Shown in pieces: positions 27,144 through 39,279 of a stretch of DNA of 64,000 nt. The notes under the pieces are model-generated. The model was given only the letters and a program-made list of their open reading frames with translations, was not told the origin of the DNA and did not search any database. The stretch spans positions 1 through 64,000 of the forward strand of contig WHVA01000417.1 in the NCBI GenBank assembly GCA_015179125.1, given 5' to 3'. The stretch's first letter is position 1; each line of letters starts with the position of its first letter. The position numbers and the translations under genes are program-made. This DNA is from Gautieria morchelliformis. Taxonomy: Eukaryota > Basidiomycota > Agaricomycetes > Gomphales > Gomphaceae.

Positions 27144-27310
27144 GCAATATAAGTAACTTACATGTACTTGGTACTTTCTTTGCGTATGTTCATTGGAGGG
27201 AAATCATGACTTCAATTGTTAGGTTGATGGCATGTGGGTGTCTGTGTGCCGTGCTCCGTGAGTATCTTGTGATTGTTTTGATACTCTTGGTACTAGTAAT
27301 CTATCCTTGC

Positions 27311-28447
27311 ATGCGACCATCACCAGTAAGCCTGCTCCGCATCCTCGTACCCGTAAAGCGGTCAGTTTGAAGTTCCAAAGTCAGATCCCAAGGTTTAACT
27401 TCCTACAGGTGTGTTGACTATGCCGTGAAGATCCGTGTCAATTCCTCTGGGACAGGTATAGACACAAATGTTAAGCATTCCATGGTGAGCATTACACCTT
27501 GCCAGCTAGCTCTCTGTTTAACATACTTTTCAGAATCCTTTCGATGAGATTGGTATGCTGGTCTGTCTTATTATATAATGATATCCCAATTGCTGCTCTT
27601 TTAGCTGTTGAGGAGGCCGTCCGGTTGCGTGAACGAATGAAACAATCCATATCCAATATCACCGCCGTATCCATCGGTCCTTCCAAGACACTTGAGACAT
27701 TACGCACGGCGCTTGCTATGGGCGTTGATTCCGCAATTCATGTCGAAATACCGGAGTCACTTTCTCCAGAACCATTGGGAATTGCCAAGGCACTAAAAGC
27801 TATCATAGAACGCGAGACGGGCAAGGAGCAGGTGGACTTGGTCATCATGGGAAAGCAAGCCATCGATGACGATGCTGGACAGACTGGGCAAATGCTCGCT
27901 GGTCTGCTGAACTGGGCGCAAGCTACATATGCGAGCAAGGTAGTCATCTCTGACGACGAAAGAGAAGTGAACGTTACCCGGGAAGTGGATGGTGGCGCAG
28001 AGGAGCTTCAATGCCGCTTGCCAGCCATTGTTACGACTGATTTGAGGTATGTGTTTTGTCGTTTTCTATGAAACTGGATGTCTGAAATTGTGAAACTCTT
28101 ACCATTAATAGATTAAACGGCATGTCTATGCCTGTTTGATTGTCTTAGCCAAGCAGCTGAAATCATAATGACAGAGCCTCGATATGCCTCGTTGCCTAAT
28201 ATCATGAAAGCCAAGAAGAAGCCACTCGAAAAAATTACCCCACAGGACCTCGGTATAGATTTGACCCCACGGTTGGAAGTATTGCAATTCCAGGAACCAC
28301 CAAAACGTGTTGGTGGGGGTAAGGTTAGTAGTCGGCAAATCTAATACGCTGCTATTGATGCAGATGCTCCTTTCATAGGTCGCAAATGTAGACGAGCTCA
28401 TCACAAAGTTAAACGAAGCTGGGATTAAGGCTCTATCAGCTAGTTAA
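27311..28447 (+). CDS. ETFB: Electron transfer flavoprotein beta subunit
   Basis: ETF-beta is a mitochondrial-matrix AMP-binding subunit. With ETF-alpha it passes electrons from acyl-CoA dehydrogenases to ETF-ubiquinone oxidoreductase. Seven exons (27311-27360, 27409-27484, 27534-27552, 27605-28046, 28112-28119, 28175-28323, 28379-28447) sum to 813 nt, or 270 aa, close to the normal ~255. Diagnostic stretches are LRILVPVKRCVDYAVKIRV, NPFDEIAVEEAVRL, LVIMGKQAIDDDAGQTGQM (the AMP/FAD-interacting loop), and [20 protein letters not shown]. The C-terminal helix ends KALSAS. The fifth exon is only 8 nt, and the intron after it begins with GC rather than GT. Both are required to give the conserved R-L-N-E-P-R. 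Confidence 0.95.
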
Positions 28448-28778
28448 TTATGAGTCACGTTATGTAACTTCACAATCGACGTTTGTAGCAAGATTCAAGA
28501 TTCCTAGGTTTGTCTAACTCGCAAGATTATATATATCGTTCCGTACACGAAAAAATAGTAGACCATCAGTACAGATACGACAGGATTTTTGTACAAAGAC
28601 TTGGTGCCCTAGTCGTGAGGTAGGAAAACAAAAGTTTTGTAGATGTGGGCATGGAGATGTGCAACGATAGCAGAGAAAAAGATGCTGCAAAGGAGTGGAG
28701 AGACTAGTGGTCGGATGCAGGGATAGCAGTGGTGAAAGAAAACATGACAGGAAAATGTTGTGGTGCATCCCTTCTACC
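28448..28778. other. Convergent spacer between ETFB and the RING E3
   Basis: 331 bp shared by two 3' ends. A/T-rich near 28530. No gene. Confidence 0.5.
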
Positions 28779-31700
28779 TCAAGGCGGGGCCTCGAATGGC
28801 ACACCTGCCATAGGTGACGGCGACGTGGGTAGGTCATCGCCTGTTTGAACACCCTTCGAACGACATGCTGGGCAGTTATTCCTCCCCTGTTCGAGCCATC
28901 TGTTTTGTTTTACATTGATAAGCATCGGTAATTGGTTATTGATAGTAAATAAAAACCATACCTGTCAACGCATAACTTGTGGAAGACATGTCGACATGTC
29001 AGTAACCGGAGATCGTTTTCCGGTTCATAGTCATCGAGACAGATCAAACACTAATATAACAAACGGTTAGTATACGGTCAATGTCGTTAGAGAATGAGCC
29101 TACCCGCTCAATAGTATTGGACGCGACTTTTCCTGATTTTTCATATTCAGGAAGATTGGATGGCTTGATAATCTCAAGGCCTGAATTCTCGATATCCTCT
29201 TTACTCGCAACCGGAGGCTTGACTTGGCCAAGAAGATCTGCAAGTTCCCTGGACAGAGTCCGTTAATATTTGTGTGAGAGAACCGTGCCTGTGTAAGCTC
29301 TTACCAAAGTGCCTCAAAGGAGTTCATGTCATCAGCTCCGGTAACTATACTGTGGTTTGGCGGGTAATACCCTGGTAATACCGCGTGGACGTGATACATC
29401 AGTGGCACATGGGTCAGGCTATCATGCAACTTACCGCCAATAACGAAAATCAGGTATGTCCTACCGCTCTGGCGTCCTATCCTTCGCGTCTCACTACCTA
29501 TGTTCTCGGCTACATTCACATTAGGCGGGTGCGTGTCGCTATCAGAAGGAAAGTCAGCGTCGGTCCGCCTACCCATGCGGTTGAAAGCTCGTGAGGCTGC
29601 TCGCATGGGCCATGCGCGATCACGAGCGGGACCATCCCTGGGCATATCGGTGCTAGGAGATGGCTCATTGGAGCGGTTCCCAATGGGAGAAGGAGGATCA
29701 TGATGATGTGCCTCAACTCGGCTCACAGGAACGGATTGCAGACCGACGACTATAACAGGAACGACATTCTGAGTTCCCTCAGACCCTGGAGGGGGAAGGC
29801 TGCCCTCGGTCAAAGGCGGTTGACGCTCAGATCGAGAAGTCCTCGATGAGCGCCGTGATGATGCAGATGGACGCGGTGCTGAAGGTACACCTGCTGCTGA
29901 AGCTGTATCAGTACTGGTCGTAGAGGGATGCGGCCCCAGCTGCATAGGTGGGAACCTGTACAACCGCCACCAATTAATGCCAGCTCCAGGTTGCCCTGTT
30001 ATGCCCTGCGCTTGAGGGGGGGTACGTGATCCTTCAGCAAACTGTGAGTCGTTATCACCAGGCAGGTGAGGGAGGTCAAGATTGGCCGTACGCGGGGTAT
30101 TCGGAACAGTAGGGATAAGGTCTGGGGTCTGTGGAAGGATTTCCGAACTTCGGCTTGGCAATGGGATCTCTGGATTAGAACAATCTTCAGAGGCAGGGGC
30201 AGGAATAGAATCAGGCAGTATGGGAGTCACAGTATCGACTGGTGGACTTTGGGTGGACGCGAGGTCGGAAGACGACGCGACGCTTCGAGCTTGTGCTCTC
30301 GCTCTGCGCGCAGCATAGTCCTCAGTCAAGGCTGTGCGCAAGTCGACTTGCAAATTATGCAAGAAGCGCTCGAAGCTGCCTTCAGGTCCTGGGTCCGCTC
30401 CTGTGCCTGCTGGTTCAGTAGTAGGCTCATTAGAAGGTTCCGAGATCGTTTCGGGTAATGGCCGTGATGATTCGGGTAAATTGAGGTCGCTCGGTGGTGC
30501 CTCATTCGCTCCATCATCCTGCTGCTCTGGGGTCGAACCCTCTGCATCCAGACCTAGACCCATATTGAATACTCTTGCCATTTCCCTCAGCATTTGTTCT
30601 CGAGGGTCCTCCCTCGGTTCTCCAGGGATATCATTTGCCGTTCCTCCCCGCCTCCCACGCGTCCGAGAGAATCGATCTCTGAGACTCTCCCAGGCAGCAC
30701 GCATGCGGGTATTTGCTACTGCTTCAGGCCCGCTCTCAGCACCAACCGTGGATGTCTGTGATGTCGATGGATGATTAGAACGTGATAAGGGTGGCGCGGG
30801 GTTCGTTGTCTGGCCACTCTGCGTTGGCGGGGTCGGATTTCTTCCACTGGCCGGCGGACCAGCGAGACCTGACGAAAACAACGGTTCGGTGGTCCCTGTG
30901 ACCAATGAAGCTGCCGTAGCGGCCGTGGCAACACTGAAGTCAACAGTAAGCATCGACGTTAGGTACGGGGTAATTACATACCTTAAAAGTGTGCCCAATA
31001 TCTCAATGCTGCTTGCAGATAATTCTGCCTCCCCTTCTTCATCTGAGTTGCCGTCGCGTTCACGGGCCTCCGCTGCACCTCGCTCAATATGGCTGGCGTT
31101 GGCAGAAGCTTCCGTGTTCCCACCTCCATTCCCGATGTCTAGATCGCCCTGTGATGCAACTGAATCCTCAGAGGCCTGACGTTCACCCTGCTCTGTGGGT
31201 GACGTATCATCGACAGCACCTGAGGGCGATGAACTCGTCGATAGTGCAGCCCATCCTGTTTCGGAATCAGACACCCCTCCCGCCACAGCAAGGCCGAGTC
31301 CCAAAGGACGCTCGGGAGCAATTTCACTGTTAACAATGCTGCCCGAACTTGCATCTCCAACATCATGTCGCCGGATGCCAGGCCCCGCAGTCCGAAGAGA
31401 ATTCGGTGTATGGGGTCTGGACCGATGGCGAAGGCCGCTCGCGAGTGATGAGAATCGACCCCGGCGAGGTGTTGAAGGCGGTTGCGGTGTTGAAGCGCCA
31501 CTACCAGATCGTGAGGATTCCAGGGTTGGGGTTCGTAGTGTAGGCGTCAAAGAGCCTGAGCGGGAAGGTGTCGTGGAAGATATTGTTGCCGGTCTAGAAG
31601 TAGAAGGTGTGCGGGTGTGCGAATGTCGTACGTCTGTGGTGTGGACCACGCCCTGTACGACAACGAGGGTGCCGGTCCCCGTTGGAGGAAGCGTCGGACC

Positions 31701-32807
31701 TCGTGGCGAAGAAGAGGACTGCCCGACACCGTTACCAGGTACCGGAGGCTCAGGGGCTGTGTTTGCTACAGGCGATCCCAGCGCGCCAGCCGCTTGGGAT
31801 GTCCTATATGAATTAGACTCGTGATAATGTCTAGGACGTGCACTGGGATACGTTGAGGAGGATCCAAGGCTGTACGGACGAGAGCTCGATGCGATGGGAC
31901 CATCATTTAACACAGGCTCTGTGCTCTCTGTCCTCGGTCGGCCACTCATCCACGAACCAAGGGTTTCCACGAGTGCACTGTGGGAACCATTATCAGGCGC
32001 ATCGCTCCCTTGTGATCCAGATGTAGGATGCATTCCAGAGCTAGGAATAGGCGTAGGAGGTCTTTCAACCTGACTCCGGCTACTCCCAGCGTCTGTCTCC
32101 ATTTTGGAGTCCACAGCCATCTCAGACTGTTCGTTCCTCGTGGACAAACTGTCCTGAAAATCACGCAATTCCTGGAGCATGACCGACGACGACGACGACG
32201 CATTTCCCGTATTCTCGGGGAAAGACGGTCCAGACACTCTATCACTGTCGATCGCTTGCAAGTCATTAGATCCATTGTCAGGAACAGTCTCTGCGACATC
32301 CCGTTCGCGCTCCTTACCCTTATCGCAAGGTGTTGAGTCAGCGATGGGCTGCTGAAGAGCATCTTGAGATTGCAAATCGGGGGCGGGCGAGCTGGAAGTT
32401 GCCAAAGTACTAGTGGGTCTACTCTTGAGGCCGCTGAAGGCGCGCCATCGACGACGCGGGGGAGATGCAGAACCGTGCGCCTGTGGATCTACAACCAAAA
32501 GTTGCTCAGAATTGGGTTCCACCGGTGAGGTAATTATTGGAATCGGACCTAGGCTTTCGTCACCCGGTCCAGCGATACTACGTGGCCGCTTTCGTAGGGA
32601 CGGGAACCTCATAAAAGATCGTCGCCGTTGGATGATATGACTCGGCGAGTAGCCATCCTGGTTTTCTGTCGGCGGTTGATTGACCTCGGATGTGTCATTA
32701 ACGTCCTGTTGGACTATGTTAGGAACACTACTTGGAGTTCGATTCGATTCTTCTGGAAGAGAGCGTGTATTTCCACGCGTGGACGACGCTGAAGGATTAT
32801 TACCCAT
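28779..32807 (-). CDS. Large disordered RING-H2 E3 ubiquitin ligase
   Basis: Six exons (30982-32807, 29435-30933, 29305-29371, 29104-29248, 28962-29050, 28779-28899) sum to 3747 nt, or 1248 aa. The first ~1060 residues are low-complexity Ser/Pro/Thr/Arg sequence with an early basic cluster (RRRSFMRFPSLRKRPRS) and short acidic blocks. The conserved part is C-terminal. A block around RTYLIFVIGG, YYPPNHSIVTG and FEALWELADLLGQVKPP leads into a C3H2C3 RING-H2 finger: CLICLDD, then LTCRHVFHKLCVDRW, then CPACR. The finger is typical of ubiquitin E3 ligases. No transmembrane segment is obvious. I know this arrangement from basidiomycete genomes but not its substrate. The first intron is 48 bp, in frame and stop-free, so its retention would only add 16 residues. 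Confidence 0.88.
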
Positions 32808-33061
32808 GTGTGATGGTGGTGAGAGATAGAAGAGCCTCTAAGGCGCCTTGGCAAGTTGGCACTGATTTTGAATTACGAGCGCACGTATCCAGAGGTTGTT
32901 GTTTGAAACGTGAAGGTGTGTGTGCGAAAGGGTACAATAATTGTATGTACTAGGGTACTCGGATGGCGTGGGCGTAGTGAGGTATGACAGACTTGCGTAA
33001 GGGATGGCGAGCTTACTAAGCCAGAAATACTTTTTTTGGTAAATACTGTAGGAGATTCTAT

Positions 33062-34559
33062 CTACATCGTCAGGGCAGCTTTTGCCAGCTGCAACGCGCC
33101 ATCCCTCGTTTTATTCCCTGTAATGCAAGCCGTTGAAGTATTCCGACTATGGAAACGAGCAACTCACCGCCAATGAAACCGGAAGCATGAACAAAGATAC
33201 CACCAGAAATTCCGCTCTTCTCTGAGAGTTCATCGTCTCTTAGCCCGCGCCACCTGGGTTCATAATGTGAGAGTACATCAATGGCGCCCAGGAGGTACAC
33301 ACGCTTCTGGGAGTGCCTTTCTACTTTCAAAGCTTTCAGGCTTTGCTGGGACAGCTTGTACTCTCCAAGTATTGGCCGTTTCATCTGGATATAGTATATA
33401 TACTGGCTTCTCTTCTTCCGCAAGGAGGTGCTCCTCTTCGAGATCAAACAAGTGCGCCTGCCGATGTCCATATCAGCTCCAGCTCAACATACTGGATGTG
33501 GAAACTCACCTTCCAAGGAGCGAACTGGTCAAAAAGCACGATTTTGCCGCTGGGATCAACCTGTTTTCTTGCATTCAGAGCCGCGACTATCATATCACGC
33601 GCAGGCAACCAAGATTTGCCATAGTGATCTAGTCGGTTCAGAAACTCTTCTCCAGCTAAGTTGGACGCCTGCACAAATCGCTCCTGTGAACAAAGTCAGG
33701 GATATCGACCCTTACCTGGCACGTCGAACATTTTGTGATACTCACGTCCATACTTTTCGCATCTACGCTCTCATTCCACTCTGGATTAAGCCACCCGACT
33801 CGACTCGACAAGTCTGTCCGATTGTTGTATCGTGGCTCAATATTAAGGGAAGTGTCATATTGTGATATGCCATTATCAATGGCATCGATAGGCTCGACGA
33901 ATGTCTGCATGAGGACAATGGGTCAGAAGTAAGAGGACAATGGACGAAAAACTGAGTACGCCATATAACTTGAGATACAAGGTCTCAACGTTTTGATGTG
34001 AGACGGGAAGGCCAAGCCTCTGAGCAATTATTTCTTTCCCAAAGTGTCTGTGAGACAATCAGGTAGGTAACTCGACCCTTCCTAGACGGAGACGCGCTAT
34101 TACTTACTTGTATACTAGCCCCGCGCTGCTTAGTTTTATATTAATATATTTGCCTTGTCCAAAGACTTCTTCGAAGCCACGCTGGTGGTGATCGAACCGT
34201 TGTGCGGCAACATCATACACCCCACCGACGTCCACGACAATGTCGCACCGAGCAAGTTGGGGGGGTTCACGTGTACGGATGAGATCTAAAAACGATATAA
34301 GGGGCGGCTAACATTGATACATGGACGCGTCAAGGCGTGGCATGCTCACCAGCATCCTTGTACGCTTCCGTGAGGCGCAAGAGAAAGACCGCAAGCGCCT
34401 CATCGCAATGGAAAGTGCCATTGTGGGTGCCTATTAGCTAAATAATTGTCAAGACCGCGGCTGCCCAAGAATTCCACGCCAGAAGTGCACCTTGTCCGAT
34501 TCCCGAGTTTTCACTCGCTTTGGCGCGGGTTCATCGAGCGCCCCTGCGATGGACGACAT
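33062..34559 (-). CDS. MYG1: MYG1-family metal-dependent 3'-5' exonuclease
   Basis: MYG1/GAMM1 is a DHH-like exonuclease that processes RNA in the nucleus and mitochondria of animals. Nine exons (34491-34559, 34350-34437, 34108-34285, 33960-34047, 33746-33904, 33510-33683, 33303-33457, 33168-33253, 33062-33117) sum to 1053 nt, or 350 aa. Signature motifs are [42 protein letters not shown] (the DHH metal site), [28 protein letters not shown], and the C-terminal [16 protein letters not shown]. The start [15 protein letters not shown] is preceded, in frame and without stops, by another ATG at 34682. That ATG would add 41 residues rich in Arg, Ser, His and Leu that look like a mitochondrial presequence, so two start sites are plausible. 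Confidence 0.93.
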
Positions 34560-35683
34560 GGCACAAGAAGATAGGATCTTTCGGGTGTCAATGTGGCGTG
34601 CAGCTAATATTGGTAACGTTGTCAGATGACGACAGGTCTTGCGCGGATAAACGAAGTGATGACTGTGGCAACCGCGTAGCATTCCTAAATTTGCTTCCGC
34701 GACGGTCGAACAAAGCGCCGGCGTCCGACCTGCTCAGAATGAACCTGACTATTTGAGTGATCGTATTAGGCATATACTGTAACCACACGCAGGACATTTG
34801 AATCCGCTCGGAGCCTCTGGCTGCCATGATTTTTTTCATAGCTAGCTTTCTACCTGTCATATTTGATACTATTTCTTCTATGATCGTCTCAGTTTCAGTC
34901 TCGATGGAAATACGACTCAGTAGTACGTCAGATCCCGAATTGTGCACGCAGATGGTAAGCTGACTGAAACCGGAGGGTCAGTCTGAATCGATGACCGTTC
35001 TGGTAACGCTGATGACGGAGGAACTGAGCATCGGTATTTACCCTGTCGTGGCCGACTAGCTCGATCCGACGTTGCATGTTTAATTGCCAAGGCTGTACGG
35101 CATATCATCAGCCTAGTAGGATTTCCTAGTGTCGCACCGGGGTCAACCGTGGCACCGTAGTCTGGGAGCCGCGCAGGCCAAACCGGATAGCTCCCCATGG
35201 ACGGCATAGGCAGCGGCCACGGCCCATAGACTACAGGGGAGGCGGCCACCGCGATCGTGCCCAATGCGCCATGAGGCACCTGGTAGCTCGGAGCGCCCGT
35301 GAGAGCTTTGGGCCGCAAATACACGGACCTGAAGAGTAAATAGGCTCGGCTTCCGGGCATTTCGGTTTTCTACTGATGCAATGACGACCGTCCCGGCATC
35401 CCCTGGAACCACTAGCGAGTCTACGAGTCCCCGTCTACCACCTGCTTCGAGCCACGGGGCGATGGGTTTGAACAACCCGCAGGTATTTGCAGAGAACTAT
35501 ATGACATGTAATATATATAAATCTCTGCTACGCAAACATACAATAATTAAGACTTTTCACACGGAGAATCAACGTCGGGGACTGGCGCTAAAGCGCCGCT
35601 ACCGATTTGGTAATGGTGGATTTCCAGTGTGGTCAGACAACCCAGGAACTTGGCTCCCCGGGTTGCTCGGTCGCACAGTCGAC
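34560..35683. other. Divergent intergenic region MYG1 / P450
   Basis: Holds the promoters of two divergent genes. The first 123 bp may be coding if the longer MYG1 start (34682) is used. The rest shows only short unsupported frames. Confidence 0.45.
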
Positions 35684-38600
35684 ATGGACTACACTGCTTT
35701 CCTTCCTCGACCCACCACCACTCCCCGCTATGGTAACCGATCTCTACACCCTCCTCTCATATACCATCTACCCCTTTCTCGCTCTTTTGTCCTCATCCTC
35801 ACTTATGCCGTCTCGGGTCTTGCCAAGCTCATTGTCACTCAGTACTTCTCCCATCTCGGAGAACTTAATTGTCCACCAGTTCCCAGCTATTTCTGGGGAC
35901 ATCTTCAGCTCCTTCATGATGCTGAGAACACCAACCTCTACATGAAATGGATGGAACAGCTGGGTCCTATATTTACTTACAGAGGTTTCATTGGGGTATG
36001 TGTATAGCTCTGATGCGCTTTGGGATGCTGTACGAGAATTCTTATTACATAGGGCCATCGTCTCGTCACTATGGACACTCGTGCAATTTCTCATATTCTC
36101 TCCCAGCCCCATGAATACCCAAAGCCAAGCTTTGTGCGTGACACGTTGTCGAGCATGGCAGGAGAACAGGGTTTATTGGTTGTTGAAGGTGAATAGGTCC
36201 ATGTCTGTGTCTGCATACTCTCACACAGTGTCTGTGTTCAAGGCGAGGCTCATAAACGACAGGTACAGTTCACGACCAATGATTCTCAGTGTGCGTGACT
36301 GAGGACTTGTATCATGAAACCCAAAGCGCAAAATTCTTGTACGTCCCATCCTTAATATGCTATGTGTGCGCTATGTCAACTTCCTCATCACAGAACCCGT
36401 CCTTTACCGCGTCGCAAGTCCGAGAGCTCACACCAATCTTCTACGACAAAGCGAGCAAGGTTAGCGCCGTTCGAGCTATTTCCTCCACCGACTCCACCGA
36501 ACTGACGTAATTTGTTACGACCGAATTGCCCGTGATACCCGTACCCCTGATTTCCGCCCCCTGATTTCCGCCTTTGCTCCCGCGGCGTTCTCGGGAATTG
36601 TTGTTAACCGGTTGTTCGTTCTTTTGGAACATATAGCTGCGGGATATCTGGCTCGACCATATCGATTCCGCTAGAACAGCGTCCAAGCCAAAGCGTCATA
36701 GACCTGAAACCAGCGCAAACCGTAAATTACCTCCTCCACTTCGGTCTTCAGCCTGCTGTTCGGAGCCGAGAAGACCGTCGCATAAGACGCTTCTTTCGCC
36801 TGCGACGCCGACGCTTCCTCTCACGCCCCCGCCGCGGCCAGACTCTCCGATGTTCCGCTTGCGACAAAGATTCAACACGGCTGACAGTCCTTCTGAGGGC
36901 TCTACTTTCGCACTTGCACAACCTCACCCCCCATGTGAAATTACAGAACACAACGAGCACATCGGTCAGACTCGCAAATATATTGACGAGCTACAGGCTT
37001 CCTCGACCGAAGAGCCTCCTGATTCTTTGATCGACTTGGGATCATCGTCTGCTCTCGTGGACCGAGCGCGAGTCGATGTTCTAAACTGGCTTGGACGTGC
37101 AACACTCGACGTCATCGGCCTTGCTGGGTTTGGGTACACTTTTGACGCGCTTGTGGATGACCAGAACGATCTTGCGACGGCCTTTGCCGAGGTATTTTCC
37201 GCTGCGCGGAAATTTCGGTTTGTAACGGTGCTACAAGCTTGGTTCCCAATATTACATTACTTCGTGAGTGATTCTGTGTGATTCAGTTTAGTCTCCATCC
37301 GTCGGGCTGGGGATCTCTTTATATCGTAGTGTGGACGAGTGGCTGATATTGCCGCAGCATGCCAAGCGCAACAGTATAGATCGGTCACTTCGGACGATGC
37401 ACCAGATCGGTACGGAGCTCATACGCAACGCTCACGAGCGTCTAGCCCACTCAGGGGAGGCACCCACCGATTTTGACTTTCGAGAAAGGTTTGAAAAATC
37501 ACGTTTAGACAGTGATGTTACAGAAAATAAAACGCCAGGAGGGAGTGAATGGCCAAGAGCAGGGCGTGAGGGAACATTGAAGGGTCGTGATTTATTAAGC
37601 TTATTGAGTACGTCCTCAGGTCACATTTCTGTGTCACATAACCCATGATGTTAACATGTATCAACTTTCGTAGTTAAGTCGAACATAGCAACCGCGGATA
37701 AAGAGCGCATGTCCCAGAACGAAATCCTTTCCCAGATCTCGACGTTCATGGCTGCAGGGCACGAGACTACCTCGTGAGCCTTCTTGTAGCATTGCCCCCG
37801 CTCATCTCAGTGTATTTTGCAGCTCCGCCCTCACCTGGACGCTGTATGCACTTTCCCAGCACCCTGCCTGTCAGTCTCGATTACGCGCAGAGATATCGAT
37901 GTTGGGCACGCCAACACCCACCCCGGAGACTCTTAATGGTCTACGATACCTTGACATGGTAGTGCGCGAGAGTCTTAGGCTGTACTCCCCAGTTTCGCAA
38001 ACGATGCGGGTAGCATTAAAGGACGACGTCGTTCCTGTTGCGGTGCCGTATCAAGATGCCAAGGGAAAGACTAGAGAAAACATAATGTGAGTCAAAGGGG
38101 TATGTGTCTGCAGCATTTATCGACTATTCCATCATACTCGCAGGATCAAGAAAGGAGATATCATCAGCATTCCCATTCAAGCGATGAATAAGATCAAGAA
38201 CGTTTTCGGGGAGGACGCCGAGAACTTTATGTATGTAGATTTGACTGCCCTTTATTTTGATGAAGTTTGGATTTATGGAGCACGAGGTACAGACCAGAGC
38301 GGTGGGAGCGACCCCCGGACCCTAATGCCATGCCCACGTTGTATTCGAGCATACTAACATTTTTGTATGGTGGTCGCGCTTGTATTGGATACAGGTTCGC
38401 GCTGCTCGAGTGCGTGTCAGCCTTGTTTAGAACTGGTTGTCAAGGCTTCTGACATCTCACAGGATGAAAGCATTCCTGTTTGTATTATTACGAAGCATCT
38501 CGTTCGAAAACTGCCCAGATATTGTCATCGAGAAGCGGCTAAAGTGAGTTTCCACTACTTCGCTGTCATGAGAGGGGAGGTAAAAATCAACTATATATCC

Positions 38601-38750
38601 AGTGTGGTCACCCGTCCACTTGTCAAGTCAGAACCAGAGCGCGGGAATCAGATGCCGCTCCTCCTGTCCCGTGTTCCCCAACTAGTCTCCGCCAAGACAT
38701 CACCACAACAAACTGTACCCACACCGTCATCTTTATCCGATTCAGATTAA
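35684..38750 (+). CDS. Cytochrome P450 with unusual internal insertion
   Basis: Thirteen exons (starts 35684, 36053, 36243, 36327, 36394, 36637, 37358, 37674, 37823, 38144, 38293, 38463, 38603) give 2220 nt, or 739 aa, long for a P450. Key motifs are the helix-C region KRQRKILNPSFTASQVREL, the helix I proton relay FMAAGHETTSSALTW, ExxR in RESLRLYSPV, PERWERPPD, and heme loop FLYGGRACIGYRFALLE with the axial Cys near residue 655. It is likely an ER-anchored monooxygenase of unknown substrate. There are two oddities. About 130 disordered Pro/Ser/Arg residues separate DIWLDHIDSA from RVDVLNWLGRATLDVIGLAG, in an open frame with no intron I could assign. The most P450-like N-terminal anchor (MVTDLYTLLSYTIYPFLAL at 35730) is also out of frame with the rest. 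Exons of 12 and 20 nt are needed for the conserved helix-C sequence. Confidence 0.85.
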
Positions 38751-39279
38751 TTGCTCCTATCATACCACACCATTAATTGAAATTTTATACCATGTTGTCC
38801 ATTTCGCATGCACACACGCTCACGTTATTCCTATGGGAGACGGGTGTAGCGGTTTCGAGCCGACGAAAGCTCTCACTGATCAGGGTGCTATCCCTACCCC
38901 TACCGCTCCAGTCCTGTTAGTAGGAGTCACTACTTCTGAGCGCAGCCTTGCGACTAGTGGGGGTATCCGTGCGCGTGAACGGCGGCGGCTTTAGCCATCC
39001 GCCCAGAGGCCGCTATGGCACTCGTGACCCACCAGCGGGAAGTGTACGGGTTGGGTGGTACGCCAGTCAGAGGACGGAGGCTTCCTCCCAAGCTGACTAA
39101 CAGGCCGGTAGTTTCCAGTCCGGCGACAGGTATCCTGTCCTGTCCATGCAGCAAGACGATGGAACCTCTGCAGAAATAAGCGCTGATGTGGCACCGTGAC
39201 GGAGTAAATAAGTTCGTGACGGTGTACCATTAAGTTTTTCGCGATCCCTAATATTTCACGGTTCGAATTTGTTCTCAGT
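38751..39279. other. Intergenic spacer
   Basis: 529 bp between two + strand genes, holding the P450 3' UTR and USB1 promoter. No gene or repeat seen. Confidence 0.5.

Noticed and set aside
36460-36636. Unusually long (177 bp) P450 intron as a hidden exon or element
   Set aside because: It contains only a short duplicated CCCTGATTTCCGC word. Flanking exons join in phase, so it is simply a longer intron.
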